From the NCBI GenBank assembly GCA_026992375.1, contig JALXAF010000172.1, positions 1-7,036 on the forward strand: a stretch of 7,036 bases of DNA. The letters are read 5' to 3'. Below the pieces are notes generated by a model. It was not told where the DNA came from and searched no databases. It saw only the letters and a list, made by a program, of their open reading frames with translations. Below are positions 1 through 5,736 of this stretch, in pieces. Position 1 is the first letter of the stretch, and each line of letters begins with the position of its first letter. A program made the position numbers and the translations under genes. Origin of the DNA: Anaerolineae bacterium (lineage in GTDB: Bacteria; Chloroflexota; Anaerolineae; J102).

Positions 1-1695
1 CATCCCCAGGGACACCGGTTCAAATGGATTGCCATCGCCACGGGCAAAGATGGCGAAAACATCCCTTCGCACAACCAGGATGACGATGATTATCAGAATC
101 GAGGGATGGGCTCACAAGAGTGGATCGACTGGGTTAACAGCGTTAGCGATATGTATCGCGATGCTTTTTCTGATGAAAATGGCAATCCCACCTTGCAAGT
201 GATCACCCAAAATGCGCCCTTCTACCTCGGCGCCTGGGAGCGGCGGGAAGTGGCGGCGTATGCGGCCAATCATCAGGTGGGCGTCTCCATCAACGCCATC
301 ACGGCCGATTACGACTTCACCAACGCGTGCGGCGCTTCCAGCTTCTACTCTCATTGCGCGGGCATGTGGGATCAGGCCTACTTGCACAATGAAGCGATTC
401 CCATCGAATTCGAAGGGTACGGCTACATGACCGGCACCGAAAACGAATTCTACTGGCAGATGTCGCGAGTGCTGGACGCCCGAGCCGACTACATTCGACT
501 CTCCAGCTTCTGGACCTACAACGGCATGGACACCGACAACAATCGCACCATTGCCGAATGGGCGGCCAAATACTTCGGCGCGGGCTTCCTGCCGGGACGA
601 AAAACGCCCCCCAGCATCTGGTCCCGGGCCTGGGAGCATCGTCGCCCTTGCTTCTTCAACCATACGGGGCAGATTGATTGCAACTACTATCCGCCCGTGG
701 GCAATTCGGAATTCTTTCTCACCCAGTTGCATACTGCCAACAACAGCCATACCATTCCCGTGACAGATGATAATCGCGTAACGGGAACGGGATGGTCGGG
801 GGTGAGTAATCAGCCCTGGCATTACAACGACAATCCCTACGATCAAAATCTGCGAAATGCAGGATTGTTTCACCTCAACAATAACGGCAGTCGAGTTCAG
901 ATCGAGGTGGATCCTGGGTGGTCCGCCCGGCGCAGCAATCAAGCCTCGGGCAATTTCGCATTCTCTTACGCCGCGGATGATCGCTACATCTCGCCATCCA
1001 CCGGCATCGACGGCCAACACAACACGGTCATCATCTCCGTCACCTACCTGGATCATGGCGCAGACACCTGGCGATTGATTTATGATGGCGGCAACGGCCA
1101 AAAGACGGCCCAGGTGTTCGCCATCAACGATTGGAACATTCGCCGCGGATTGGTCATCGATCCGGGACTGCCCGCCACAGGCCGTCTCGATCCCCGCCCC
1201 AACGACGTGACCAAGACCAACACCGGGCGCTGGAAAGTCGCCACATTCCTCATCCGGGATGGCGCCTTTGGCAATGGCCTCAGTGGCGGCGCCGATTTCT
1301 TCATCGATTCCCGCTCTGGCTCCGGCGCGAACGACGGCGATGAATACATCCATCACGTGGATTTTCAGAGATACGACGAGATGACGGTCGGGCAGGTCGG
1401 GATAAGCCGGATGAACTCAGGCTCGCTGTTGCAATGGAGCGCCGCGCCCGGAGCCGTCGATCATTATGAAATCTGGCGCAGCGAGAACTTTTACTTCGCT
1501 CCGGGCGACGCAGGCGCAGTCAAGCTGGCCGATATTCCCGCCAGCGGTCCGCTCAGCTACACAGACGCTCCTGGCGGAGGCGGGGACGCCGACGTGAATT
1601 ACAGCTATCTGGTGCTGGCGGTGGATTCCGACGGACTGTATTCCGATCGACAGCAACGCCCGGCCGACTTCGATTTCGCGCTGGTGACGCCATAA
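1..1695 (+). CDS. Secreted glycoside-hydrolase-like protein with C-terminal fibronectin III-like domain (5' partial)
   Basis: The frame is open from base 1, so the true start lies to the left; 564 codons are visible. Numbering from the first visible codon, residues 1 to about 200 read like the last strands of a TIM-barrel glycosidase. A hydrophobic strand ends in GKDGEN (E19), a later strand reads IPIEFEGYGYM (E136, E138), and then comes RLSSFWTYNGMD. In retaining clan-A glycosidases, glutamates at strand ends act as acid/base and nucleophile, so E19 and E136 or E138 are candidates; this is inference. About 235-450 is rich in beta-strand and aromatic/Asn residues and looks like a beta-sandwich. 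About 465-560 (LLQWSAAPGAVDHYEIWRSE, then SYLVLAVDSDGLYS) has the Trp/Tyr pattern of a fibronectin type III domain. It was probably secreted, but the signal peptide is off-window. It has no operon partner here. The family is not identified more precisely. Confidence 0.75.
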   Translation, partial: HPQGHRFKWIAIATGKDGENIPSHNQDDDDYQNRGMGSQEWIDWVNSVSDMYRDAFSDENGNPTLQVITQNAPFYLGAWERREVAAYAANHQVGVSINAITADYDFTNACGASSFYSHCAGMWDQAYLHNEAIPIEFEGYGYMTGTENEFYWQMSRVLDARADYIRLSSFWTYNGMDTDNNRTIAEWAAKYFGAGFLPGRKTPPSIWSRAWEHRRPCFFNHTGQIDCNYYPPVGNSEFFLTQLHTANNSHTIPVTDDNRVTGTGWSGVSNQPWHYNDNPYDQNLRNAGLFHLNNNGSRVQIEVDPGWSARRSNQASGNFAFSYAADDRYISPSTGIDGQHNTVIISVTYLDHGADTWRLIYDGGNGQKTAQVFAINDWNIRRGLVIDPGLPATGRLDPRPNDVTKTNTGRWKVATFLIRDGAFGNGLSGGADFFIDSRSGSGANDGDEYIHHVDFQRYDEMTVGQVGISRMNSGSLLQWSAAPGAVDHYEIWRSENFYFAPGDAGAVKLADIPASGPLSYTDAPGGGGDADVNYSYLVLAVDSDGLYSDRQQRPADFDFALVTP

Positions 1696-1834
1696 AAAAC
1701 GGCGTGATTCAGCCCCATCATCCAGCGTCTTACAATCCCGGCGGCCAATGCCTGACAAAGCGCGTCAAACGTGAAGCGCTGATTGACTGACAAATCTCGT
1801 TGCGCCGCCTCACTCGCCGAATGAATTCGGTTCC

Positions 1835-1928
1835 ATGGGCGTTCCGCCGCCCGTCCCCCTGCGGGGACGATGCTTTCCTCGTCAAAAGGGGCGCTGGAAG
1901 CGTCGGCGCAGGCCGACGAGCGGCCCAT
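1835..1928. other. Structured non-coding element with several nested hairpins
   Basis: An outer pairing ATGGGC (1835-1840) with GCCCAT (1923-1928) encloses two perfect hairpins with 4-nt loops: GTCCCC/GGGGAC (1853-1858 with 1863-1868) and CGTCGGC/GCCGACG (1901-1907 with 1912-1918). GCTTTCC (1872-1878) can also pair with GGAAGC (1896-1901) with one bulge. No convincing ORF is present. It could be a REP-like intergenic repeat or a small structured RNA; the strand cannot be decided. I recognise no named RNA family. Confidence 0.35.
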
Positions 1929-1947
1929 CTAATCAGGCTTCCTCATC

Positions 1948-1979
1948 TCCTCCCCCGCCCGTCTCGGAGCGGGGGAGGA
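1948..1979. repeat. Perfect 11-bp palindrome in intergenic space
   Basis: TCCTCCCCCGC (1948-1958) is exactly complementary to GCGGGGGAGGA (1969-1979) with a 10-nt loop. No T-run follows on either side, so it does not look like an intrinsic terminator. Similar C-rich/G-rich palindromes are common dispersed intergenic repeats in high-GC environmental bacteria (recollection, not searched). Confidence 0.5.
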
Positions 1980-2064
1980 ACAAAGGTGGGGGCCGCCCCT
2001 GGCCCTGATTTTAGTCGGTAGGTTTAGACGCCAAGCTGACTTTTGTCAGTCATCCAGCGTAAAG

Positions 2065-2123
2065 CGTCAAACGTCAAAGCGTGGCGAAAAGTTTTTTTGA
2101 CACTTGACGTATGACGTTTGACG
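2065..2123. repeat. Inverted repeat built from CGTCAAACGTCA words
   Basis: CGTCAAACGTCA (2065-2076) is perfectly inverted as TGACGTTTGACG (2112-2123), separated by 35 nt containing a run of seven T. A related CGTCAAACGT lies at 1763-1772. It could be a degenerate mobile palindromic repeat or an operator-like site. Nothing ties it to a gene; the glycosidase-like stop is about 370 bases to the left. Confidence 0.45.
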
Positions 2124-2164
2124 AAAAATTATAAAAGCCATTTTGCCAGAGAATGCCCCGTGCC

Positions 2165-2203
2165 AAAAAACAAGCCCCCATCCACATGCGGACGGGGGCT
2201 TTT
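2165..2203 (-). terminator. Intrinsic terminator of the tRNA operon
   Basis: On the minus strand the arm AAGCCCCCGTCC (2201-2190) pairs with GGATGGGGGCTT (2183-2172), followed by TTGTTTTTT. One position is a G.U pair in the minus transcript but an A-C mismatch on the plus strand, which shows the direction. It begins a few bases after the CCA end of tRNA-Ser(GGA). Confidence 0.9.
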
Positions 2204-2207
2204 CTCA

Positions 2208-2298
2208 TGGCGGAGAGGGTGGGATTCGAACCCACGATCCCCAGAGGGGATACGCGCTCTCCAGGCGCGCGCACTAGGCCGGACTATGCGACCTCTCC
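2208..2298 (-). tRNA. tRNA-Ser (anticodon GGA)
   Basis: A class II tRNA with a long variable arm. The minus strand starts GGAGAGG and ends CCTCTCC plus G73 and an encoded CCA (2208-2210). The anticodon stem is CGCGC/GCGCG around the loop CTGGAGA, giving GGA at 2262-2260, which reads UCC and UCU. The T arm carries the invariant GGTTCGAATCC. The long variable arm and G73 are serine identity features. It is the last gene of a three-tRNA operon. Confidence 0.97.
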
Positions 2299-2332
2299 AC
2301 GATGTGAGAGCAGATATGCTGTTGGAGAAAGG

Positions 2333-2419
2333 CGGAGAGGGAGGGATTCGAACCCTCGAGGGCGGTTAACCCTACGCGTTTTCGAGACGCGCGCACTCGG
2401 CCAGCTATGCGACCTCTCC
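2333..2419 (-). tRNA. tRNA-Ser (anticodon CGA)
   Basis: A class II serine tRNA starting GGAGAGG and ending CCTCTCC with G73. The anticodon stem CGCGT/ACGCG encloses CTCGAAA, giving CGA at 2384-2382, which reads UCG. The three bases after the discriminator read CCT, so CCA is not encoded and must be added by the nucleotidyltransferase. The acceptor stem and 5' half are nearly the same as in the neighbouring tRNA-Ser(GGA), consistent with an old tandem duplication. Confidence 0.97.
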
Positions 2420-2471
2420 AGGAGAATAGAAAGGCGTTCGGTCATACAACCGACGCCTGAGCAGGTTGTAG

Positions 2472-2543
2472 AGCGGGTGATCGGACTCGAACCGACGACA
2501 TACAGCTTGGGAAGCTGTCGTTCTACCACTGAACTACACCCGC
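2472..2543 (-). tRNA. tRNA-Gly (anticodon CCC)
   Basis: First gene of the operon. The acceptor stem is GCGGGTG/CACCCGC with U73, the usual bacterial glycine discriminator. The D arm contains TAGTTCAGTGGTAGA, and the anticodon stem ACAGC/GCTGT encloses TTCCCAA, giving CCC at 2511-2509, which reads GGG. The T arm carries GGTTCGAGTCC. CCA is not encoded. Confidence 0.97.
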
Positions 2544-2555
2544 AGAACAATGGCA

Positions 2556-2584
2556 ATTATAGGCGGATTCGCTGATTTCGTCAA
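2556..2584 (-). promoter_or_regulatory. Sigma-70-type promoter of the tRNA operon
   Basis: On the minus strand, TTGACG (2584-2579), a 17-nt spacer, and TATAAT (2561-2556). The expected start is near 2549, a few bases before the 5' end of tRNA-Gly. The match is almost consensus, as expected for stable RNA genes. Confidence 0.85.
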
Positions 2585-2600
2585 CTCCGGGCCATAGCGA

Positions 2601-2632
2601 AACGCCGCTCAGAAGCCATAGAGAACGGCGCT
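2601..2632 (-). terminator. Possible weak terminator after the helicase gene
   Basis: On the minus strand AGCGCCGTTC (2632-2623) pairs with GAGCGGCGTT (2610-2601), including two G.U pairs, around a 12-nt loop. Only TTT follows the stem, so it may be inefficient. Its first bases overlap the TAG stop of the helicase. It sits just before the tRNA promoter and could limit read-through. Confidence 0.4.
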
Positions 2633-4280
2633 ACGCCGCCAGATCGATGGTGAAGGACTTGCGCCCGATGCGATAGGGCTCCTTGCGGGCCAGCACCTGG
2701 CCCGCGTAGGCCTCGTTCACATCCACCAGGGTGTGACGATCCTGAATCAGAATTTTGCCGATGGTCTTGCCGGGGATGTTCGCCTGGTAGGCCAGGGTGC
2801 CCACCACGTCGTTGGGGCGCAGGCCATGCTCGCGGCCCAGATTGATGACCAGCCGCACCATGCCGCTTTCGTGGGAGCTGCGGGAGACGCCATCGTAGCG
2901 GCCATTGTGCTTGCCGGCGCCCTTCTTGTAGCCCTTGCCCCGATCCCGGCCCTGGCGTCCGGTTTGCACCGGGCCGATGGGCATGATGGGACGCTGTTTT
3001 TCGTGACGGCGAGACATCTTCAGGGCCACAGCCGCTATTTCCGCGGCGTCATAGCCTTCGGCCATCAGCAGCTCCACCATCTGGCGCTCGCGCTTGGCCC
3101 GGCCGCGTTTCAGCCACACCAGCACCTCCTCCAGCACCTTCATCTCGCGATGCTCGCGGATTTCCTCCTCGGTGGGAACCTGGGCCCGGGCGATGGGCTG
3201 GCGAGTATACTTCTGGATCTGGCGCAGGCGATATTCCTCTTTGGGCGTGATCAGGGTGATGGCGACGCCCGTCTTGCCCGCGCGACCGGTGCGGCCCACG
3301 CGATGCACGTACACCTCGGGGTCTTGAGGCAGATCGTAGTTGAACACATGGGAGATGTCATCGATATCCAGACCGCGGGCCGCCACGTCGGTGGCCACCA
3401 GCACTTTGATACGACCATCGCGGAAACGGCGCAGGGTCTGTTCCCGGGCCGATTGGCTCATGTCGCCGTTCAGGGCCTCGGCGGGGAAGCCGCGGCCGGT
3501 GAGCTCGTTAGCCAGCTCGCCCGTCCCCACCCGGGTGCGGGCGAAGATGAGCCCGCGGGTGATGGGCTCCACCTCGAACAGGCGGGTGAGCGCGGCCAGT
3601 TTATCCCGCTGATTCACCAGGTAGTAACGCTGGGCGATGGCGGCCACTGTCAGTTGTTTGCGCTGGATGGTGACGGCCTGGGGCTTCCGCATGTAGCCAT
3701 CGGCCAGACGGCGGATGGGGCGGGGCAGGGTGGCTGAGAAGAGCGCGGTCTGGCGCTCGGCGGACGTCTCGCTGAGGATGGTCTCGATATCCTTGATGAA
3801 GCCCATGCTCAGCATCTCGTCGGCCTCGTCCAGCACCAGGGTGGTGATGGCGCTCAGGTCCAGCACGTTGCGTCGGATGAGATCGATGAGGCGTCCGGGC
3901 GTGCCCACCACCACATCGACGCCGCGGCGCAGGCTGCGGATCTGCGGCTCGTAGGACTGACCGCCATACACGGTCAGCACCCGGATGTTCATATCCCGAC
4001 CATATTTCTGAAAGGCCCGGGCAACTTGCTGCGCCAGCTCGCGAGTGGGAGCCACCACCAGCGTCTGCACCTGATAGGCGTTCAAATCCAGATTTTGCAG
4101 GATGGGCAGTGCAAAGGCCGCCGTCTTGCCGGTGCCGGTCTGGGCCTGACCTAAAACGTCGCGGCCCGCGAGCATCAGGGGAATAACCCCGGCCTGGATG
4201 GGGGTGGGCTCGGCATAGCCAAGCGCGGTCACGGTTTGCACCAACTGCGGGCGCAAACCCAACTCGGTAAACGTTGTCAT
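2631..4280 (-). CDS. deaD: DEAD-box ATP-dependent RNA helicase, CsdA/DeaD type
   Basis: 549 residues with all superfamily 2 DEAD-box motifs in order: Q motif ending PTPIQ (25-29), Walker A AQTGTGKT (46-53), PTREL (78-82), GG (106-107), TPGR (127-130), DEAD (151-154), SAT (182-184), ATDVAARGLD (296-305) and HRVGRTGR (326-333). A basic Gly/Lys/Arg-rich linker precedes a DbpA-like RNA-binding domain (474-549, starting MVRLVINLGR). This layout is typical of CsdA/DeaD helicases, which unwind structured RNA during ribosome assembly, RNA decay and cold adaptation. The ATG at 4280 has the SD AAGGA at 4292-4288, seven bases upstream. It is transcribed alone, divergently from the cobalamin-linked locus, after a long structured leader. 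The symbol is by family resemblance; DbpA is less likely because of the CsdA-like length and linker. Confidence 0.95.
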   Translation of the reverse strand: MTTFTELGLRPQLVQTVTALGYAEPTPIQAGVIPLMLAGRDVLGQAQTGTGKTAAFALPILQNLDLNAYQVQTLVVAPTRELAQQVARAFQKYGRDMNIRVLTVYGGQSYEPQIRSLRRGVDVVVGTPGRLIDLIRRNVLDLSAITTLVLDEADEMLSMGFIKDIETILSETSAERQTALFSATLPRPIRRLADGYMRKPQAVTIQRKQLTVAAIAQRYYLVNQRDKLAALTRLFEVEPITRGLIFARTRVGTGELANELTGRGFPAEALNGDMSQSAREQTLRRFRDGRIKVLVATDVAARGLDIDDISHVFNYDLPQDPEVYVHRVGRTGRAGKTGVAITLITPKEEYRLRQIQKYTRQPIARAQVPTEEEIREHREMKVLEEVLVWLKRGRAKRERQMVELLMAEGYDAAEIAAVALKMSRRHEKQRPIMPIGPVQTGRQGRDRGKGYKKGAGKHNGRYDGVSRSSHESGMVRLVINLGREHGLRPNDVVGTLAYQANIPGKTIGKILIQDRHTLVDVNEAYAGQVLARKEPYRIGRKSFTIDLAA

Positions 4281-4287
4281 GAAATTG

Positions 4288-4292
4288 TCCTT
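4288..4292 (-). promoter_or_regulatory. Ribosome binding site of the helicase, partly inside an inverted repeat
   Basis: AAGGA on the minus strand, seven bases before the ATG. Its first three bases are the end of the CGCAAGTAAG arm that can pair with CTTACTTGCG upstream in the leader. A second AAGGACA word lies about 15 bases further upstream. Confidence 0.7.
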
Positions 4293-4381
4293 ACTTGCGT
4301 TCTGTCCTTTCGCTGTCGTGCAAATGCCTTTTCAGGCGTTTGCCCCCGTTGTTCACAACAGCAGCCCTTGTCGCAAGTAAG
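4290..4381 (-). promoter_or_regulatory. Inverted repeat in helicase leader that can cover the RBS
   Basis: In the minus-strand leader RNA, CTTACTTGCG (4381-4372) is a perfect complement of CGCAAGTAAG (4299-4290), 72 nt apart. Inside the loop is another hairpin, GCAAACGCC (4343-4335) with GGCATTTGC (4328-4320), with one mismatch. Pairing would tie up part of the Shine-Dalgarno. This suggests translational control, possibly by temperature or by the helicase itself; the mechanism is inference. Confidence 0.55.
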
Positions 4382-4395
4382 AGCCCGCCGTCAGC

Positions 4396-4419
4396 AACAA
4401 AAAAGCCCGAATGTCGGGC
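4396..4419 (-). terminator. Intrinsic terminator within the helicase 5' leader (attenuator candidate)
   Basis: On the minus strand, GCCCGA (4419-4414), loop CAT, TCGGGC (4410-4405), then six T (4404-4399). It lies between the predicted promoter and the helicase start, about 80 nt after the predicted transcription start. Transcription would therefore end early unless antitermination occurs. CCGAA just upstream of the stem could compete for TTCGG. No ATG-started leader peptide lies ahead of it. Confidence 0.7.
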
Positions 4420-4485
4420 GATCTTCGGAAAAGCCAAAACAGAGAGATGTTTGAATATCCGCAAATGTGCGAATCAAGTGACGGG

Positions 4486-4514
4486 AGTATAACACCGATG
4501 AGAGGGAAGGGCAA
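4486..4514 (-). promoter_or_regulatory. Predicted promoter of the helicase gene
   Basis: On the minus strand, TTGCCC (4514-4509), a 17-nt spacer, and TATACT (4491-4486), with a likely start near 4479. That gives a leader of about 200 nt. The first leader bases can form a 7-bp hairpin (ATTCGCA with TGCGGAT, one U.G pair). The -35 match is moderate and the -10 is good. Confidence 0.6.
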
Positions 4515-4597
4515 AACCGCCGTCCCTTCATTTCCACCATTCCATTCCGCCCAAGCGGCGCATCCCGGGTCGTGCCGAGCCTCGTCAACGAAATCGT

Positions 4598-4626
4598 TTG
4601 ACAACCACAAGAACGACTGATAAAAT
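4598..4626 (+). promoter_or_regulatory. Sigma-70-type promoter of the riboswitch transcript
   Basis: TTGACA (4598-4603), a 17-nt spacer, and TAAAAT (4621-4626). The expected start is around 4633, just ahead of the riboswitch. It is divergent from the helicase promoter, about 85 bases away. Confidence 0.8.
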
Positions 4627-4640
4627 GACAGCCAATCACA

Positions 4641-4765
4641 TACCGAGAGGTTACGGCGTTTTTCGGCGTTTGTCGAAACGGGGGAAGTCCGGTGCGAGTC
4701 CGGCGCTGTCCCGCAACTGTAAGGGCACAAGCCCAAGCCAGAAAACCCGCGCCGTAGCGACATCG
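4641..4765 (+). ncRNA. Cobalamin riboswitch
   Basis: The conserved core of the cobalamin riboswitch class is recognisable by eye: GGGGAAGTCCGGTGCGAGTC, then CGGCGCTGTCCCGCAACTGT, then a B12-box-like AGCCAGAAAACCCGC (4737 onwards). The closing stem is present, with TACGGCG (4652-4658) complementary to CGCCGTA (4750-4756). The family senses adenosylcobalamin or other corrinoids and usually turns expression off when ligand is bound. Here it sits between a promoter and an intrinsic terminator, upstream of a DUF4430-like surface protein. The box differs slightly from the commonest form (GAAAACC rather than GGAGACC), so the preferred corrinoid is not predicted. Confidence 0.93.
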
Positions 4766-4775
4766 GAAGCCTGCG

Positions 4776-4820
4776 CGGACGGGCCCCGGTCTGTATCTTC
4801 AAATACGAGGCCCTTGTCCG
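4776..4820 (+). promoter_or_regulatory. Antiterminator stem of the riboswitch expression platform
   Basis: CGGACGGGCC (4776-4785) can pair with GGCCC (4809-4813) and GTCCG (4816-4820), leaving a 2-nt TT bulge. This occupies the left arm of the terminator. GCGCGG (4773-4778) can instead pair with CCGCGC (4747-4752) at the end of the aptamer, which gives a plausible link between ligand binding and the switch. Confidence 0.65.
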
Positions 4821-4843
4821 ATCTGGACAGGGGCTTTTGTTTT
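4808..4843 (+). terminator. Riboswitch-controlled intrinsic terminator
   Basis: GCCCTTGTCC (4810-4819) pairs with GGACAGGGGC (4825-4834) around GATCT, with one G.U pair, followed by TTTTGTTTT. The left arm is shared with the antiterminator. This is the layout of a cobalamin OFF switch acting on transcription. Confidence 0.9.
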
Positions 4844-4855
4844 GGAGAAACGCGC

Positions 4856-4888
4856 ATGAATCGTCCTCATTCATTCCTCTCACTGTAA
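4856..4888 (+). CDS. Ten-codon ORF with its own RBS directly after the riboswitch terminator
   Basis: GGAG (4844-4847) stands eight bases before ATG at 4856, and the frame reads MNRPHSFLSL then TAA. The position just after the terminator is where the first gene of a riboswitch operon normally starts. It may be a leader peptide, or the stump of an original gene start cut off before the repeat at 4893. Nothing shows that it is translated. Confidence 0.3.
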   Translation: MNRPHSFLSL

Positions 4889-4892
4889 CTGC

Positions 4893-5038
4893 TAACGTAC
4901 TCGTCTTTAAGCCGCAAAAAGCCACGAAGGCTCGAAGTTTTTCGGAGACACGAAGGAAAAATAAAGAAAAATACTTCGCGCCTTCGCCTTTCTTCGTGTC
5001 TTCGTGGAAAAAAGTGGTGGAGAGACCTTGGTAGTTAC
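4893..5038 (+). repeat. MITE-like palindromic repeat, copy 1
   Basis: About 146 bp, closely similar to 5737-5881 from TAACGTACTCG at one end to GTAGTTAC at the other. It has an internal palindrome: CCACGAAG (4922-4929) with CTTCGTGG (5000-5007), and GACACGAAG (4947-4955) with CTTCGTGTC (4992-5000), around an A-rich centre. It carries no ORF of its own. It lies within the predicted riboswitch transcript, where it would fold into a large hairpin in the 5' UTR of the PEP-CTERM gene. Confidence 0.85.
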
Positions 5039-5065
5039 CCCTCACTTCTTCAAAAGGAGTCTCTC

Positions 5066-5641
5066 ATGCGTAAACGTTATCTCGTTATCCTCGTCACACT
5101 CCTGGCGCTGATGATCATCGCCACTGTGGCCTTCGCTCAGGGCGGCGACAAAAACGTAGCGCTGGTCATTCAATTTCCCGATCGGGTTTACACCGAAATC
5201 GTCACCGTTCCGGCCGACGCCACCACAGCCGACGTGCTGGAAGCCGCCACCATCCCGGTGGGCATGGCGGATCTCTCCTGGGGCAAGGCCCTTTGCAATA
5301 TCGACGGCGTTGGCAATCCCGTGGATAATTGCTTCGCCGATCCTGATCACTTCTGGGCGTACTTCCACCTGAACGCGACCGGTGATGGCTGGGATGTTTC
5401 GCAAGTCGGCGTCGGCGGCTACACGCCCGCGGATCGGGCCGTCGAGGGATTCGCCTGGTCCGGCTTCGACGCCAACTACAATCCCACCGTTTATCCCCCC
5501 GTCAAAACCTACGACGAGATCGCATCGGAGCTGAACCCGCCTCCGGCGGAAATCCCGGAACCGACGACCATCCTCCTGTTGGGAGGCGGCCTGGTGGGCC
5601 TGGCCGGCTATGTGCAACGCCGCCGCAAGATGAACGCCTGA
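5066..5641 (+). CDS. Exported DUF4430-like protein with PEP-CTERM sorting tail, candidate surface corrinoid binder
   Basis: 191 residues; ATG with a strong SD AAAGGAG six bases upstream. Residues 1-24 are a signal peptide (RKR, hydrophobic core, cleavage after AFA). Residues 28 to about 135 look like a DUF4430 domain: LVIQFPDRVY, LCNIDGVGN, FWAYFHLNATGDGW, and EGFAWSGF. The two cysteines in ALCNI and DNC may form a disulfide. Residues 162-191 are a PEP-CTERM signal: PEP, a hydrophobic segment LLLGGGLVGLAGYV, then RRRK; this tail is recognised by an exosortase and directs sorting to the cell surface. DUF4430 domains resemble the C-terminal domain of intrinsic factor/transcobalamin. Together with the upstream cobalamin riboswitch, this suggests extracellular corrinoid capture. 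The function is inference; another ligand or an adhesive role remains possible. Confidence 0.85.
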   Translation: MRKRYLVILVTLLALMIIATVAFAQGGDKNVALVIQFPDRVYTEIVTVPADATTADVLEAATIPVGMADLSWGKALCNIDGVGNPVDNCFADPDHFWAYFHLNATGDGWDVSQVGVGGYTPADRAVEGFAWSGFDANYNPTVYPPVKTYDEIASELNPPPAEIPEPTTILLLGGGLVGLAGYVQRRRKMNA

Positions 5642-5654
5642 AACGTCATCCATG

Positions 5655-5689
5655 AGCCCCTTCGGCCCGCATAGCCTGAAGGGGCTTTT
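5655..5689 (+). terminator. Intrinsic terminator after the PEP-CTERM protein gene
   Basis: AGCCCCTTCGG (5655-5665) pairs with CTGAAGGGGCT (5676-5686), with one G.U pair, followed by TTTTCTT. It starts 13 bases after the stop codon. It indicates that the riboswitch transcript mostly ends here and that the next gene depends on read-through or its own promoter. Confidence 0.9.
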
Positions 5690-5736
5690 CTTGCGTCTGT
5701 CATTCCCAAATCAAGCAAAAAAGCTGATCTCACGCA

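Larger units (their letters stand above)
1696..2164. other. Non-coding spacer between glycosidase-like gene and tRNA operon
   Basis: About 470 bases without a credible gene. After the glycosidase-like stop there is only a weak short stem (ACGCC 1687-1691 with GGCGT 1701-1705) with no T-run. The rest holds the structured element at 1835-1928, the palindrome at 1948-1979, and several copies of a CGTCAAACGT word (1763-1772, 2065-2074, and inverted near 2114-2123). The word CATCCAGCGT occurs at 1719-1728 and again at 2051-2060. The impression is of accumulated repeat debris. Confidence 0.6.

Noticed and set aside
112..1356. A 414-codon open frame on the minus strand opposite the glycosidase-like gene
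   Set aside because: It is the antisense shadow of a GC-rich gene; its protein is low-complexity Gly/Val/Ile/Arg with no family pattern, whereas the plus-strand frame has clear domain texture.
2208..2543. tRNA genes as an integration site with an att duplication
   Set aside because: No second copy of a tRNA 3' end and no integrase gene were found in the window.
2153..2575. Open frame across the tRNAs with GFEPT and RDSNPRG peptides
   Set aside because: These peptides come from translating tRNA T-arms and are a well-known false protein call over tRNA-Ser genes.
2733..3737. A 334-codon open frame opposite the helicase
   Set aside because: The minus-strand DEAD-box motifs are complete and unambiguous; this is antisense shadow.
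4893..5038. CRISPR-like array from the repeated gaag/cttc words
   Set aside because: The words are arranged as a palindrome, not as regularly spaced direct repeats with unique spacers.
4353..5045. A 230-codon minus-strand open frame
   Set aside because: It runs antisense through the riboswitch, terminator and palindromic repeat, so it is not a gene.
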